Part shown: positions 57,127 to 64,000 of the stretch, in pieces
Numbering within the stretch: the first letter of the stretch is position 1
Layout: each line of letters begins with the position of its first letter
Assembly (NCBI RefSeq): GCF_001884045.1
Contig: NZ_MACF01000142.1
Location: forward strand, 1-64,000
Direction of reading: 5' to 3'
DNA length: 64,000 bases
From: Bacillus mobilis
GTDB taxonomy: Bacteria; Bacillota; Bacilli; Bacillales; Bacillaceae_G
Made by a program: the position numbers and the translations under genes
The notes under the pieces: generated by a model
The model's database searches: none
The model's input: the letters and a program-made list of their open reading frames with translations, nothing else
Told to the model about the DNA's origin: nothing

Positions 57127-57434
57127 TACTTTAATTCCTTATATAAATATTCAACCGAATGAAATGCATATATCTTCTTCATGAGTGTCCCATTTTCAAA
57201 AACAAGTAAACACGGTACACTTTCGATTCCATACTCTTTCGCTAAATGCGGAGCATAATTTAAATCTAACATTCCAATTTGGAGGTCTCCAATTGTCATC
57301 TCAACGACTGTTAACATCTTTTTTGCTAATTGGCATGTTCCACACATTGGAGTATATACATATAACACTGTTTTTTCTTCGTTCTCTATTAGGGCTGTTG
57401 CTTCGGCTCCTGTCCAGTCAATCACTTCTATCAT
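57126..57434 (-). CDS. yusE: Thioredoxin-like protein YusE
   Basis: 102 residues, single thioredoxin-like domain. CxxC in VYTPMCGTCQLAKK (about residues 26-39), cis-Pro loop GIESVPCLLVFENG (about 70-83). A thiol-disulfide exchange protein. The gene starts 3 nt after yusF ends, so the two are an operon. Confidence 0.9.
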   Translation of the reverse strand: MIEVIDWTGAEATALIENEEKTVLYVYTPMCGTCQLAKKMLTVVEMTIGDLQIGMLDLNYAPHLAKEYGIESVPCLLVFENGTLMKKIYAFHSVEYLYKELK

Positions 57435-57437
57435 TCC

Positions 57438-57782
57438 TTACCGTAAATATTCTGTATAAACGTCAATGTCAGCTCCCCATAATACATTTGCTAAGTGTGA
57501 AGATGGCGCAGTTGCCACTTCTCGGTACGAGCGATCAATATAAATATGCTCTGCTTGCGGAAATTCTTTTCGAAACTGTTTCCTTAACTTTTCTCCAGCA
57601 TCATCAGCATCCACTAGTACATACACTTCCTTATCAAAAAACTGATCAACGAGCTCATCCATTTTCGACAAACCAATTGTACCATTTGTACAAACAATTT
57701 CCACCGGTTCCCGAATAATAGATTCAATCTTTCTTCTATCTGATGTACCTTCTACAATAATGACTTTTTCCACATAAATCAT
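57438..57782 (-). CDS. yusF: TOPRIM-domain protein YusF
   Basis: 114 residues, small TOPRIM domain: IIVEGTSDRRKIESII at residues 8-23 with the catalytic Glu, and YVLVDADDAGEKLRKQF (about residues 54-70) with the DxD. Resembles ribonuclease M5-like/primase-like small TOPRIM proteins. Substrate unknown. Confidence 0.9.
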   Translation of the reverse strand: MIYVEKVIIVEGTSDRRKIESIIREPVEIVCTNGTIGLSKMDELVDQFFDKEVYVLVDADDAGEKLRKQFRKEFPQAEHIYIDRSYREVATAPSSHLANVLWGADIDVYTEYLR

Positions 57783-57888
57783 ATGTCATCACCCGATCAC
57801 CATATACTATACAACCTTTAACTTAGTATATAGTATATTCGTTATTTTCATGTTGTTTCCTGTTTATTTTTGCAAAAGAAAAGCGCAA

Positions 57889-58174
57889 GCGGCTCGTTCA
57901 GATTGTGAGGGGGATGGAGCTTCTGACGTAAAGGCGCTTTTTGCCTTGTAGGAAGAAGCGAAGCCACCGAACAATCTAGCCGCTGGAGCTAGACAATGAA
58001 AAGCGCAAGCGGCTCGCTCAGAACAAGAGGGCATTGGAACTCCTGAACTAGAGGCGCTCTTTGCCTCAAGTGAAGGAGTGAAATGACCGACTGTTCTAGC
58101 CGCTGGAGCTAGATCAAAAAGAAAAGCGGAACCGACTGTTTAGCCATGAAGGGCTAGGAGATGGAGCTGGACAA
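57889..58174 (+). repeat. Structured Bacillus-type repeat: copies B, C and truncated D
   Basis: Copy B 57889-57995, copy C 57999-58114, truncated copy D 58120-58174. B: AGATTGT pairs with ACAATCT and GCTTCT with AGAAGC. C: AGAACA pairs with TGTTCT and ACTCCT with AGGAGT. The outer AGCGGCT/AGCCGCT and inner AGGC/GCCT helices are common to B and C, and to copy A at 21628-21742. The compensating substitutions support a selected structure. No ORF. Confidence 0.88.
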
Positions 58175-58263
58175 TAAAAACTTAGACGAAAAAGTTTTTT
58201 CAAAAAACGTTCTCCTACACAATAATTAGTATATGATTCTACATTCATTATTTTACATCAAAT

Positions 58264-58293
58264 AAAAAAGGACAGCACAAAGGCTGTCCTTTA
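58264..58293 (-). terminator. gcvH terminator
   Basis: AAAGGACAGC / GCTGTCCTTT, loop ACAAAG, with U6 on the minus strand. Confidence 0.85.
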
Positions 58294-58304
58294 GTCGACT
58301 ATAA

Positions 58305-58688
58305 TTAGTCTTGGTTTGTCATTTCTGCATATTTTTCAGCAGTTAATAACTTTTCAACTTGGCTTGCATCAGAAAGTTCAACTTTAACCATCCATGCACC
58401 CTCGTATGGAGATTCGTTAACAAGTTCTGGTTGGTCACTTAATTCTTCGTTTACTGCTACAACTTTACCACTTACAGGTGCATATAACTCAGAAACTGTT
58501 TTAACAGATTCTACGCTTCCGAATGGCTCGTCAGCTTCGATTGTTGCACCTACTTCAGGAAGTTCAACGAATACGATATCGCCTAGCTCACCTTGTGCAA
58601 AGTGAGTAATACCGATAACAACTTCATTACCTTCAGTTTTTACCCATTCGTGTTCTTCAGAGTAACGTAAATTATTTGGAATGCTCAT
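58305..58688 (-). CDS. gcvH: Glycine cleavage system H protein
   Basis: 127 residues from the ATG at 58688 (RBS GGAGGTAC). Lipoylated carrier: the lipoyl-lysine is in [16 protein letters not shown] (Lys at about residue 63). Opens with [14 protein letters not shown]. Also the octanoyl acceptor that feeds lipoate synthesis; the LipA that modifies it is encoded 15 kb away. Confidence 0.97.
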   Translation of the reverse strand: MSIPNNLRYSEEHEWVKTEGNEVVIGITHFAQGELGDIVFVELPEVGATIEADEPFGSVESVKTVSELYAPVSGKVVAVNEELSDQPELVNESPYEGAWMVKVELSDASQVEKLLTAEKYAEMTNQD

Positions 58689-58729
58689 GACTGTACCTCC
58701 AGTGAATGTATTAATTATGTAAAAATACC

Positions 58730-59095
58730 TTATTGGTACTTTTTCCACACACTTTCAAACTGCTCTTCGTTAAAACCAAGTGTTACATTCGTTCCATTTG
58801 TTACGATTGGACGTTTAATCAACATGCCATCAGATGCTAAAAGCTCGTACATTTCGTCTTCACTTGCATCCTTTAACTTATCTTTCAGACCAAGTTCACG
58901 GTAACGCATTCCACTTGTATTAAAGAATTTTTTTAATGGTAATTCACTTTTTTCATGTAAATTACGTAAATCTTCTTTTGATGGTGGATTTTCAACAATA
59001 TGAATCATCTCATATGCTACATCGTTTGCCTCAAACCATTTCTTTGCTTTTTGACATGTGCCACACTTTGGATATGAATAAAATGTTACTGTCAT
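58730..59095 (-). CDS. yusI: ArsC/Spx-family protein YusI
   Basis: 121 residues from the ATG at 59095 (RBS AGGTGAAT). Thioredoxin-fold ArsC/Spx family: [20 protein letters not shown] at residues 6-25 with the CxxC, then [20 protein letters not shown] and [13 protein letters not shown]. Redox protein; not expected to be a true arsenate reductase. gcvH starts about 40 nt downstream on the same strand. Confidence 0.88.
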   Translation of the reverse strand: MTVTFYSYPKCGTCQKAKKWFEANDVAYEMIHIVENPPSKEDLRNLHEKSELPLKKFFNTSGMRYRELGLKDKLKDASEDEMYELLASDGMLIKRPIVTNGTNVTLGFNEEQFESVWKKYQ

Positions 59096-59287
59096 AAATT
59101 CACCTACTTTTTTACTAACCTTTACCTTTATCATATAGAAAACGTTTTATTATTTCAAACGATTATTCGCTAAACTTTTACTTATTTCGTGATAATTTTT
59201 AATAATCCTGCAAATTTTTCTTATTTTTCCGCCATTTGTTAAGAAAAAATAAATATATAATTTTTTTTGATTCTTCTCTTATCACTC
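59096..59287. other. AT-rich region upstream of yusI
   Basis: No gene seen. Probably holds the yusI-gcvH promoter on the minus strand; the tandem repeat block begins at 59288. Confidence 0.45.
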
Positions 59288-59563
59288 GCCGAACATATAT
59301 CTTAAACAAACGTTTGATTAACTCCCTATTTTTCTTTATTAGCCCTTGATCCGCATCGATTTTTTCCTACCGAACATATATCTTAAACAAACGTTTGATT
59401 AATCCTCATTTTTTCTTTGTTAACCCTTGAGCTGTATCGATTTCTTCCTACCGAACATACATCTTAAACAAACGTTTGATTAATCCTCATTTTTTCTTTG
59501 TTAACCCTTGAGCTGTATCGATTTTTTCCTACCGAACATATATCTTAAACAAACGTTTATTTA
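59288..59563. repeat. Tandem 81-82 bp repeats (about 3.4 copies) carrying CAAACGTTTG palindromes
   Basis: CGAACATATATCTTAAACAA-type starts occur at 59289, 59371, 59452 and 59533 (steps 82, 81, 81). Each unit has CAAACGTTTG flanked by TTAAA and ATTAA, an operator-like dyad; the fourth reads AAACGTTTA and is degenerate. The units also share CATCGATTTTTTCCTAC-like and TTTTTCTTT segments. Third and fourth units are most alike. Confidence 0.85.
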
Positions 59564-59689
59564 ACCATTTCATCCTATAGTCACAAAACCTGGAAACACT
59601 TTACATGACAAAGGCGTACAGAGAAAAGGAAATAACGATTTTGACCATAATAGGAGAGTACTCCATGATGTTGAAGAAATTACTGCAAA

Positions 59690-59722
59690 GAAAAAAGACG
59701 CATTTAAATGGATGCGTCTTTT
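59690..59722 (-). terminator. Terminator overlapping the small membrane protein gene
   Basis: AAAAGACGCAT / ATGCGTCTTTT around TTAAATGG; on the minus strand followed by U6. It overlaps the stop codon. Confidence 0.8.
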
Positions 59723-59946
59723 GGCGATGTTTCTTTTGTAAAATCATATAAAGCAATTGCGCCTAAAATAACCAATATACTTTCAGGGGCATCTAACAAA
59801 ATAGTTCTCCAAGTTTCTGAGACTACCCATTTAATACCTGCCGCTGATTCAAGATATGTTTGAAAATAACTAATTGTAAAATCAATTACAAATAAACATA
59901 CAAGTAATGTTAGACCAAAACGAATTAATTTCTTGTTTTTAAACAT
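59704..59946 (-). CDS. Small membrane protein of unknown function
   Basis: 80 residues from the ATG at 59946 (RBS AGAGGTG). Two hydrophobic segments (about residues 8-28 and 52-68: APESILVILGAIALYDF) with an intervening extracytoplasmic loop. Not recognised. Confidence 0.55.
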   Translation of the reverse strand: MFKNKKLIRFGLTLLVCLFVIDFTISYFQTYLESAAGIKWVVSETWRTILLDAPESILVILGAIALYDFTKETSPKDASI

Positions 59947-60161
59947 ACAACACCTCTCAAAGTTCATTGGATATTTCTGAGTTCAGTTCCTTACATACAA
60001 AAATCCTTATATTTAATTTTAACATATTAAATATCCAAATAAATACAATATGCATATTTGCATATTATATTGAAAGTAGTCCATAATTCTGACTAGTACC
60101 TCATAAACAATGGTATCATTTGAACCCACTATGTAACCGATTCCTGCATGCGAAATAAAGG

Positions 60162-60193
60162 AGAAGCCTCGTTTACAGGCTCCTTCTTCATCG
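60162..60193 (-). terminator. Terminator of the lipoprotein gene
   Basis: AAGGAGAAGCCT and AGGCTCCTT pair with a small bulge around CGTTTAC; the stem overlaps the stop. Confidence 0.65.
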
Positions 60194-60715
60194 ACTCAAA
60201 TAATCTGCAATTGTTTGAAATACGACGATATACATATTATGAATACTTTCTTCAGTATTTCCACCATTCGATAAACCAACTGCCCATTGTTGTCCTTCAC
60301 CACTTCCGATATTCGCAAAGCCTTGCGTATACATAGCATTTACATCTTTTCGTGCACTGTTATACTCTATCCCTTTTGTAATAAACGTTGAATATGATTT
60401 ATCTTGCAAACCGATAAAAAACACTGGTTTCTTTAGCGATGAAAATACACTTTTATACTGCTCAGTTGAGGCCTCTTGAAAGTGATCTTGCATGACAAGA
60501 AAACCATCCACTTCCTTAGATTTCTTTTCCAGTTCCTCTAACTTTATTTCCTCAAACTTTATATTCCTAAACGTATCTTTCGGTTTCTCTCCAACAACTC
60601 CAATTACGAGTGCTCTTCCGTTATATTCTAATTTCTCTCCTTCTTTATCCTTTGCACATCCAGTACTCACTAGGCATATCAATATAAAAAATAAGAAATA
60701 CGATAAACGCTTCAT
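60188..60715 (-). CDS. Lipoprotein of unknown function
   Basis: 175 residues. Lipoprotein signal with VSTGC (Cys at about residue 20). Mature part: RALVIGVVGEKPKDTFRNIKFEEI, EVDGFLVMQDHFQEA and KPVFFIGLQDKSYSTFITKG. Alternating beta/alpha elements; not recognised. Confidence 0.7.
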   Translation of the reverse strand: MKRLSYFLFFILICLVSTGCAKDKEGEKLEYNGRALVIGVVGEKPKDTFRNIKFEEIKLEELEKKSKEVDGFLVMQDHFQEASTEQYKSVFSSLKKPVFFIGLQDKSYSTFITKGIEYNSARKDVNAMYTQGFANIGSGEGQQWAVGLSNGGNTEESIHNMYIVVFQTIADYLSR

Positions 60716-60858
60716 ATAGCACCCTCCCCTTCTTTTCAGTCAAGTGACAAAAACGTAAGGTTCATTCAAGAAAATGTAAGTAAAATCGATAGCTCAAATT
60801 ACGTTTCTATATTATAATCAATTGAATTTACTTACATTACTAAACATAGGAGATTATC

Positions 60859-61506
60859 ATGAAGAAATTTAAACTTTCATCTTTTCTTCCGTTAAGTTAT
60901 ATACTTCTACTCGTACTCGTAAGTCCCCTTTACGATGTATTAAATAAATCTACTGTTCACGCAGTAGATGTCACAACTGTAGTAGATGATTGGATTCCAT
61001 TTGTGAAAGCATTTATTATTCCTTATTTACTTTGGTTCCCTTACTTATACGGCGCACTTATTTATTACTGCTTTGCAGATCGAAAACAATATTATGTCAC
61101 TTTAAGTAGTATCATTCTTGGAAAACTTGCTTGTTTTTCTATTTATTATTTTTGGCAGACAACTGTACCACGTCCAACAGTCGTTGGATCAGACGTATTT
61201 TCCGAACTAGTCCGCTATATTTATAGTATCGATCAACCGGTAAACTGTTTCCCTAGCATTCACGTACTTACTACCTTCATCATTATGCTAGCTGCCTTTA
61301 GACGTAGAGAACAACATGCTTTTGAATATTATATCCTTATGTTCTTCGGTACGCTTATTATTTTATCAACACTATTTACGAAGCAACACGCGTTTGTAGA
61401 CGCCATCTCTGGCATGACGCTTGCAAGCATACTTTACTTCGGCGTTCAGTTATTATTAGCAAAAGAAACAGTACGTGTTCCAGTAAAACAAAATCAAAAA
61501 ATGTAA
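60859..61506 (+). CDS. PAP2-superfamily membrane phosphatase
   Basis: 215 residues, about six hydrophobic segments. PAP2 signatures: PSIHVLTTFIIML (about residues 132-144, motif PSxH) and KQHAFVDAISGM (about 176-187, motif SRxxxxxHxxxD-like with H and D). The N-terminal part has the TTVPRP equivalent of motif 1. Likely dephosphorylates a lipid or polyprenyl phosphate. Confidence 0.82.
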   Translation: MKKFKLSSFLPLSYILLLVLVSPLYDVLNKSTVHAVDVTTVVDDWIPFVKAFIIPYLLWFPYLYGALIYYCFADRKQYYVTLSSIILGKLACFSIYYFWQTTVPRPTVVGSDVFSELVRYIYSIDQPVNCFPSIHVLTTFIIMLAAFRRREQHAFEYYILMFFGTLIILSTLFTKQHAFVDAISGMTLASILYFGVQLLLAKETVRVPVKQNQKM

Positions 61507-61538
61507 AAAGCAGACTGTGGCTTTCAGTCTGCTTTTCT
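61506..61538. terminator. Bidirectional terminator
   Basis: AAAAGCAGACTG / CAGTCTGCTTTT, loop TGGCTTT. Confidence 0.8.
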
Positions 61539-61561
61539 CTATATAAAAGGAGATTTTCAAT

Positions 61562-62575
61562 TTAAGATTGCGGTACAGTCATATCACCAGAGTGAATACG
61601 ACCTGCCTTTTTAAGAGCAATGTAAAGTATATAAGAAACAGCTACTGGAATGATGATATAAGTAATTACCATCGCGGGAACAACTTCCCATCCTTCGCTG
61701 GAAATTAAATTAATCGGTGCGATAAGAGAGCTTAATCCAAGACCTGCAATTTCTTTTCCTGCTTCCAGTTGGAAAATCAATGCGGATACAGGACCAACTA
61801 TAGCACTGGCGACGACAGTTGGGACGAGAATCATTGGATTTTTAGTGATATTTGGCAACTGTACTTTCGGAGTACAAAGCGCCTGAGCTAATATGCCACC
61901 TAAATTGTTTTCTTTCGCTGAGATAACAGAGAATCCGATAAACTGAGCAACGCAGCCTGCAAGAGCAGCACCACCTGCAACACCGTCTAAGCTAAGTGCG
62001 ATCGCTAACGCAGCTGATGAAGCTGGAGAGATAAGTAATAGTCCCCAAACGACTGCAATCACGATAGAAGCAATGAACGGGCTACCAGCTGAGCTATCTT
62101 TAATAAATGCTCCAATTGTATTTAAAACAGGAGTAATATTATGAGATAACCAAATACCGACTAAACCAGAACCTAATATGGCCGCAAATGGAACGAGCAT
62201 CATATCTAATGCAGTTTTACCGCTTAAACGTTTACCAATATATACAGCTAAAGTTGCTGTTAATAATGCACCGATTGGCTCACCTGTTTTAATGATTAGA
62301 CCTGCTTCAGTAATTGAAATGGATCCGGCACCAATCGCTCCAGCTACCATAGCCGAGAAGATTACAAGACCGTTTGCACCGAGCATAAAAGCAATTCCGG
62401 CACCAATGGCTGGTGCCATAAGTGATTTTGCAACAACTCCGATTGTAATAAGCAATGGAATATCAACAATTCTTCCTATATTTTCGATTAGTAAACCAAT
62501 TCCAAGGGATACGAAAATACCTTGTGCGATTCCAGCTGATGCTTTAAATACACGAGACATTATATATTCCTTCAT
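61562..62575 (-). CDS. PTS transporter subunit IIC-like membrane protein
   Basis: 337 residues from the ATG at 62575 (RBS AAGGTG); the GTG at 62584 overlaps the RBS. About nine hydrophobic segments. Fits the family of stand-alone EIIC-like proteins: MAPAIGAGIAFMLGANGLV, GAIGAGSISITEAGL, and TGEPIGALLTATLAVYIGKR. No IIA or IIB domain is attached or adjacent, so it may not phosphorylate its substrate. It starts 23 nt after the lactate dehydrogenase stop and is probably co-transcribed with it. Confidence 0.82.
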   Translation of the reverse strand: MKEYIMSRVFKASAGIAQGIFVSLGIGLLIENIGRIVDIPLLITIGVVAKSLMAPAIGAGIAFMLGANGLVIFSAMVAGAIGAGSISITEAGLIIKTGEPIGALLTATLAVYIGKRLSGKTALDMMLVPFAAILGSGLVGIWLSHNITPVLNTIGAFIKDSSAGSPFIASIVIAVVWGLLLISPASSAALAIALSLDGVAGGAALAGCVAQFIGFSVISAKENNLGGILAQALCTPKVQLPNITKNPMILVPTVVASAIVGPVSALIFQLEAGKEIAGLGLSSLIAPINLISSEGWEVVPAMVITYIIIPVAVSYILYIALKKAGRIHSGDMTVPQS

Positions 62576-62597
62576 TTGTTTCACCTTCTCCTATAAG

Positions 62598-63548
62598 TTA
62601 GTAACCAATTGTTTTCATATAATCACGTAAAATATCGTTTGATTTTGCGAATCGAGATTCTTCATCCTCTGTTAAGTTTAGTTCTACAATTTCTTTTATA
62701 CCGTCTCTAGTAATAATAGCTGGTACTCCTGTACAAATATCGTATTCACCGTACTCCCCATCTAAAATGGCTGATACAGCAATGACACGGTGATCATCGT
62801 TAAAGATCGAACTCGCAATATATGCTAGAGAGTTTCCGATGCCGTAATAAGTAGTGCCTTTTCGTTTGTAAATTTCCCATCCAGCTTTTGCAGTCTTCTC
62901 AACAATTTCATCTAAATCTATTTCACCAAATTTGTCTTTTTTCTCTTCTAAAATTTGTAGAATTGGCTTTCCACCAACAGTTACGTGAGACCAAGCAACC
63001 ATTTGAGAATCACCGTGTTCTCCTAATGAATACCCATGAATGCTACGAGGATCTACATGTAACATTTCAGATAAAATTGTTCGTAAGCGAGAAGAATCTA
63101 GTGATGTACCAGTACCGATTACACGATTTCTAGGTAATCCAGATAATTTCCACACTTGATATGTAATAATATCAACTGGGTTCGATGCAAGTAAGAAAAT
63201 ACCATCAAATCCACTTTCCATTACGCCGCCAACAACACTTTCCATAATCTTCGCACTCGCTCCTAAAGTATCTAAGCGACTTTGCCCAGGCTTTGGTGCT
63301 GGTCCTGCTGTAATAATAACGATGTCCATATCTTTGCAGTCTTCATAGCTTCCTGCATATACTTTTGTTCTTGTATTTGTAAAGTTAATGCAGTGTGATA
63401 AATCCATTGCTTCCCCAACTGCACGTTCATGATTTATATCAATTAATAATAGCTCTTCGCAAATGCCTTGATTCACAATGGAATATGCACAACTTGATCC
63501 AACTAATCCAGTACCGATAATTGCAATTTTTCTTGTATTTCGTTTCAT
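62598..63548 (-). CDS. ldh: L-lactate dehydrogenase
   Basis: 316 residues from the ATG at 63548 (AGGAG 8 nt upstream). NAD-binding [10 protein letters not shown], substrate-binding Arg in PGQSRLDTL, catalytic Asp/Arg region [13 protein letters not shown], catalytic His in [16 protein letters not shown]. Reduces pyruvate to lactate. The 316-residue length and pairing with an EIIC-like gene distinguish it from other ldh paralogues in this group. Confidence 0.95.
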   Translation of the reverse strand: MKRNTRKIAIIGTGLVGSSCAYSIVNQGICEELLLIDINHERAVGEAMDLSHCINFTNTRTKVYAGSYEDCKDMDIVIITAGPAPKPGQSRLDTLGASAKIMESVVGGVMESGFDGIFLLASNPVDIITYQVWKLSGLPRNRVIGTGTSLDSSRLRTILSEMLHVDPRSIHGYSLGEHGDSQMVAWSHVTVGGKPILQILEEKKDKFGEIDLDEIVEKTAKAGWEIYKRKGTTYYGIGNSLAYIASSIFNDDHRVIAVSAILDGEYGEYDICTGVPAIITRDGIKEIVELNLTEDEESRFAKSNDILRDYMKTIGY

Positions 63549-63639
63549 AGCAATCTCTCCTAATTGATCATATAATCTATTTCTTTTGTTCTTTACACTC
63601 CTAATTATAGAGATTCCCACGATATAAACCATGGATACT

Positions 63640-63657
63640 TTGTGAAATATTGAGCAA
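63640..63657. promoter_or_regulatory. Possible Rex/Fnr-type half-palindrome upstream of ldh
   Basis: TTGTGAA-ATAT-TGAGCAA: the left half is a perfect Rex half-site, the right half is weak. Another TTGTGAA lies at 63670-63676. Redox control of ldh is known in Bacillus, but this particular site is a guess. Confidence 0.35.
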
Positions 63658-63753
63658 ACTTTTGTCCTTTTTGTGAATTGTCATATTCCATTTTCGTCAT
63701 ATTTGTTACAACTGGAAAAATATTTATCATGTATTTATTGACATACCCAAAAC

Positions 63754-63786
63754 AAAAAAACGAGCGACTTCATTCGCTCGTTTTTT
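63754..63786 (-). terminator. Terminator of the CotF-like gene
   Basis: AACGAGCGA / TCGCTCGTT around CTTCAT; U-rich on the minus strand. Confidence 0.8.
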
Positions 63787-63793
63787 CATCCCA

Positions 63794-64000
63794 TTATTCC
63801 GCACTTAATTGGCTTTTTAATTGCTGGACAATCATTGGATTCGCAGGTGCAGCTGGTTTATAATAACTTTTTTGCTTTGCGTACTCATACATATTACGTT
63901 GACGCATCTCATCTTGATTACGAATTTGAATTAACGTTTGATGTAACTGTTCGTTATCAGACTGAGAAATATAATTTGCATAACTTGTTAAACTTGCATT
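63794..64000 (-). CDS. CotF-type spore coat protein (YusN-like), 3' part only
   Basis: Last 68 codons; the 5' end lies beyond the window. The visible sequence LIQIRNQDEMRQRNMYEYAKQ followed by SYYKPAAPANPMIVQQLKSQL matches the C-terminal end of CotF-domain coat proteins, in which the YxxAxxxGYYxP-type tail is typical. Position next to the yus genes agrees with B. subtilis yusN. Confidence 0.72.
   Translation of the reverse strand, partial: NASLTSYANYISQSDNEQLHQTLIQIRNQDEMRQRNMYEYAKQKSYYKPAAPANPMIVQQLKSQLSAE

Noticed and set aside
59664-59750. Short plus-strand frame with a TAGGAGAG site
   Set aside because: It reads through the terminator and the end of the minus-strand membrane gene; low complexity, likely chance.

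Overview
The window is chromosomal DNA of a low-GC Firmicute, almost certainly a member of the Bacillus cereus group (cereus/anthracis/thuringiensis type). Three things point there: AT-rich codon usage with strong AGGAGG-type ribosome binding sites; gene order that follows the B. subtilis yut-yuz-yun-suf-met-yus block; and several spore-related genes (yutH, a yutC-type YhcN/YlaJ lipoprotein, yunB, a Spo0E-like peptide, a CotF-type coat protein).

Layout. 1-4436: the N-terminal ~1478 codons of a giant secreted repeat protein on the minus strand. 4.9-10.7 kb: accessory genes (GyrI-like protein behind a LexA-type box, MFS exporter, HTH protein, DUF523, YxeA, O-methyltransferase, small basic protein with twin GTATAC operators, GNAT), plus an IS605-like structural remnant. 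10.8-24.3 kb: yut core genes (A-type Fe-S carrier, dapF, yuzB, yutJ, yuzD, yutI, yutH, yutG/pgpA), with a Spo0E-like peptide, a FetAB-like ABC pair, phnA and poorly characterised genes interspersed. 24.5-28.8 kb: a four-gene operon (CitE-like aldolase, PRTase-TRSP, PRTase/StiP-PELOTA, HAD phosphatase) matching the biosynthetic module that comparative genomics has tied to tellurite-type stress systems, here with no Ter genes in view. 29.2-32.6 kb: an ABC export/lipoprotein-type transporter. 32.8-47.5 kb: oxidoreductase, yutF, SufR-like regulator, yutE, glpX, a candidate structured RNA, S4 protein, yutD, yutC, MerR/TipAS regulator, YhfC protease, lipA, lytH, yunB, yunC, yunD. 48.1-53.3 kb: sufCDSUB. 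53.5-56.5 kb: metNPQ with a SAM riboswitch and a leftover metQ fragment. 56.6-59.1 kb: yusD-yusE-yusF, gcvH, yusI. 59.3-64 kb: a tandem-repeat block, small membrane and lipoproteins, PAP2 phosphatase, PTS IIC plus L-lactate dehydrogenase, and the end of a CotF-like coat gene.

How it fits together. Fe-S cluster assembly (SufCDSUB, NfuA-type YutI, A-type carrier, SufR-like regulator) sits with Fe-S and lipoate consumers (LipA, GcvH). Methionine uptake is controlled by SAM. Non-coding content is rich: a covarying structured repeat (three near-complete copies and two partial ones), a paired ATATATCGACGAT-type repeat in opposite orientations, an 81-82 bp tandem repeat carrying CAAACGTTTG palindromes, and a ~200-nt RNA candidate with its own promoter and terminator.
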